This document shows positions 15,630 to 16,642 of a DNA stretch of 16,642 nucleotides, piece by piece. Numbering within the stretch: the first letter of the stretch is position 1; every line of letters begins with the position of its first letter. Location: the NCBI GenBank assembly GCA_021827245.1, contig JAKAWN010000113.1, positions 1-16,642 of the forward strand. Direction: 5' to 3'. The notes beneath the pieces were generated by a model, which saw only the letters and a program-made list of their open reading frames with translations, did no database searches and was not told where the DNA came from. This stretch comes from Acidobacteriota bacterium (GTDB lineage: Bacteria; Acidobacteriota; Terriglobia; UBA7540). The position numbers and the translations under genes are program-made.

Positions 15630-15645
15630 GCACATCGCCTGCCAA
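15630..15645 (-). promoter_or_regulatory. Sigma-54 (-24/-12) promoter candidate for the EBP2 unit
   Basis: Read on the minus strand: TTGGCAGGCGATGTGC, with the canonical 12-nt offset between GG and GC. The start of transcription would be near 15618, leaving a leader of about 30 nt with GAGGTG before the GTG start at 15588, a very consistent arrangement. It shares TTGGCA and ATGTGC with the EBP1 promoter. Confidence 0.7.
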
Positions 15646-16284
15646 ATTTCAGGACGTATCAAAACCCATTGAGTCCGGCACTTGTGTTCGCAGCGTATGT
15701 TCAACGTATCGCGTGGGTTGCAGCCTCCGGCATCGGCACATTCCACGCCTTACGGATTCCGTTCTTGAGGACCAGAGGGCGCGCAAATTTCTGCCGCACG
15801 TGGGAAATGTTTTGCAGATTGTTAATGACACCGTCACGTCTTCCATAAATCCCCAGAAAGCCATAAACTCTCATTGCAGAGAAAGTTGGCTGGATTGGAG
15901 CTTTCTCGGTCGGGGGATTTCTCCTCCAAAGCTTTGCAGAACCAGCCTGTCGGTTGCTCTTCGGGTTGCATATGCTGCGTTTGCTTGAAAAGGATTTGAC
16001 ACTATGTCCAGGAAGAGGTGAAACTCTTAAAGACATTTACCGACAGAAGGGGCGGGTAGTTTCCTGCCATCAGATCCAGACTTTGCGAGGATACTGACAG
16101 AACGCGACACAGCCCGGATCAGCTATCCGACCAAAATGCATCCATTAATGTTTTACGGAGGCGCCACATGTTCTGTTGGACTCTCTGGAAAAGCCGGCTC
16201 TCTGCCCCTTTACTCTGTAATTATCATCACTGCGGAGATATCGGCGTAGAATGAGAATTATTTGTAATTGAGGAGGCATTTTCA
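15646..16284. other. Divergent intergenic region between EBP2 and the RsbRD-like gene
   Basis: No supported gene. A 111-codon minus-strand frame (15701-16036) lacks a ribosome site and homology. A weaker -24/-12-like match, AAGGCGTGGAATGTGC on the minus strand, lies at 15736-15751 with correct spacing but a poor -24 box. AGGAGG at 16271-16276 serves the plus-strand gene. A TAGAAT at about 16244-16249 may be its -10 box, without a good -35. No hairpin with a T-run was seen. Confidence 0.45.
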
Positions 16285-16642
16285 ATGTCTGCCGTGAGGA
16301 AGTTAGCCATCAGCCCCCAATCCCGGCGCACAATCTCTGCTGTTTTGCCTGAACTTGTCGCACACTTGCGCGAAAATCGGACCCAGCTTCGTGAGGAATG
16401 GGCCCAGCGCATCACGGAAGCGAAATTACTGACAGCCATGACCAAAGAGGAGATCTTTGCTGAGGCCACCTCCATCTATGACAATTACGTCGATGTCCTG
16501 GAAACTGGCGCTGTTGAGGCGTTGCAAGCTTACGCGCGGAACCTCTCTGAACGAATCATCCCCAGGGGTGTCGACACCAACGAGGTGGTTGGAATTGTTC
16601 TCCTGCTTCGAGATGTCCTGGCGAGGTCGCTGTTCAAGAAGT
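16285..16642 (+). CDS. RsbRD N-terminal domain protein, stressosome/anti-sigma signalling (3' end cut)
   Basis: The 119 visible residues form the helical, globin-like sensory domain of RsbRD-type proteins (LVAHLRENRTQLREEWAQRI, IFAEATSIYDNYVDVLETGA, then YARNLSERIIPRGVDTNEVV and LLLRDVLARSL). In the family this domain precedes a STAS domain that takes part in partner-switching control of a sigma factor or other output; the STAS part would lie beyond the window. The start is firm: ATG 16285 with AGGAGG 8 nt upstream. It is transcribed away from the polysaccharide genes, the only plus-strand gene here. A link between it and the EPS locus is only suggested by proximity. The N-terminal 15 residues (RKLAISPQSRRT) are basic. 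Confidence 0.85.
   Translation, partial: MSAVRKLAISPQSRRTISAVLPELVAHLRENRTQLREEWAQRITEAKLLTAMTKEEIFAEATSIYDNYVDVLETGAVEALQAYARNLSERIIPRGVDTNEVVGIVLLLRDVLARSLFKK

Noticed and set aside
15996..16001. Perfect TTGACA on the plus strand
   Set aside because: No -10 box at 16-18 nt and about 280 nt from the next gene.
15701..16036. 111-codon minus-strand frame upstream of EBP2
   Set aside because: No ribosome site at its start or inner ATG, no recognisable motif, and it covers promoter-like sequence.

Overview
The window carries an exopolysaccharide/capsule biosynthesis locus, almost all of it on the minus strand, from a Gram-negative, GC-moderate bacterium. The gene mix (receiver-less Fis-type AAA+ regulators, a specialised NusG, a Wza/Wzc export pair, a polyprenyl-phosphate sugar transferase, a VpsJ-like protein and an RsbR-type gene nearby) looks most like Acidobacteriota. 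That taxonomic guess rests on gene style only, not on a marker gene.

Layout, read right to left in the direction of transcription. (1) At the far right, on the plus strand, an RsbRD-like stress-signalling gene runs off the end (16285-16642). (2) Divergent from it is a regulator pair: an AAA+ Fis-type regulator (EBP2, 14542-15588) followed by a small unknown protein (14144-14533). (3) A ~730-nt gene-free stretch follows, holding a large composite inverted repeat and a sigma-54-like promoter. (4) Next is a core operon: a second AAA+ Fis regulator (EBP1), a NusG/UpxY-like elongation factor, a Wza-like export protein and a Wzc-like chain-length tyrosine autokinase (13413 down to 8012). (5) A ~500-nt leader rich in direct and inverted repeats precedes the initiating sugar transferase (6355-7497). 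(6) A three-gene amino-sugar module follows: Gfo/Idh/MocA dehydrogenase, hexapeptide acyltransferase and DegT aminotransferase (6167 down to 3456). (7) Last come a methyltransferase, a VpsJ-like alpha-barrel protein and a family 2 glycosyltransferase cut by the left edge.

How they fit: the sugar transferase loads the first sugar on undecaprenyl phosphate, glycosyltransferases and the amino-sugar module build and decorate the repeat unit, and Wzc/Wza control length and export. The NusG paralogue probably helps polymerase through the long operon. Flippase and polymerase (Wzx/Wzy) are not in the window and may lie beyond the left edge.

The most unusual signal is regulatory. Both AAA+ regulators lack the GAFTGA loop that contacts sigma-54. 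In EBP1 the aligned residues are GRPDGE; in EBP2 the loop is replaced by an Asn-Gly tract encoded by a hexanucleotide microsatellite. Yet each gene is preceded by a good -24/-12 (sigma-54) promoter match. This suggests sigma-54-driven regulators that cannot themselves activate sigma-54 in the usual way, and so may work VpsR-like or as antagonists.
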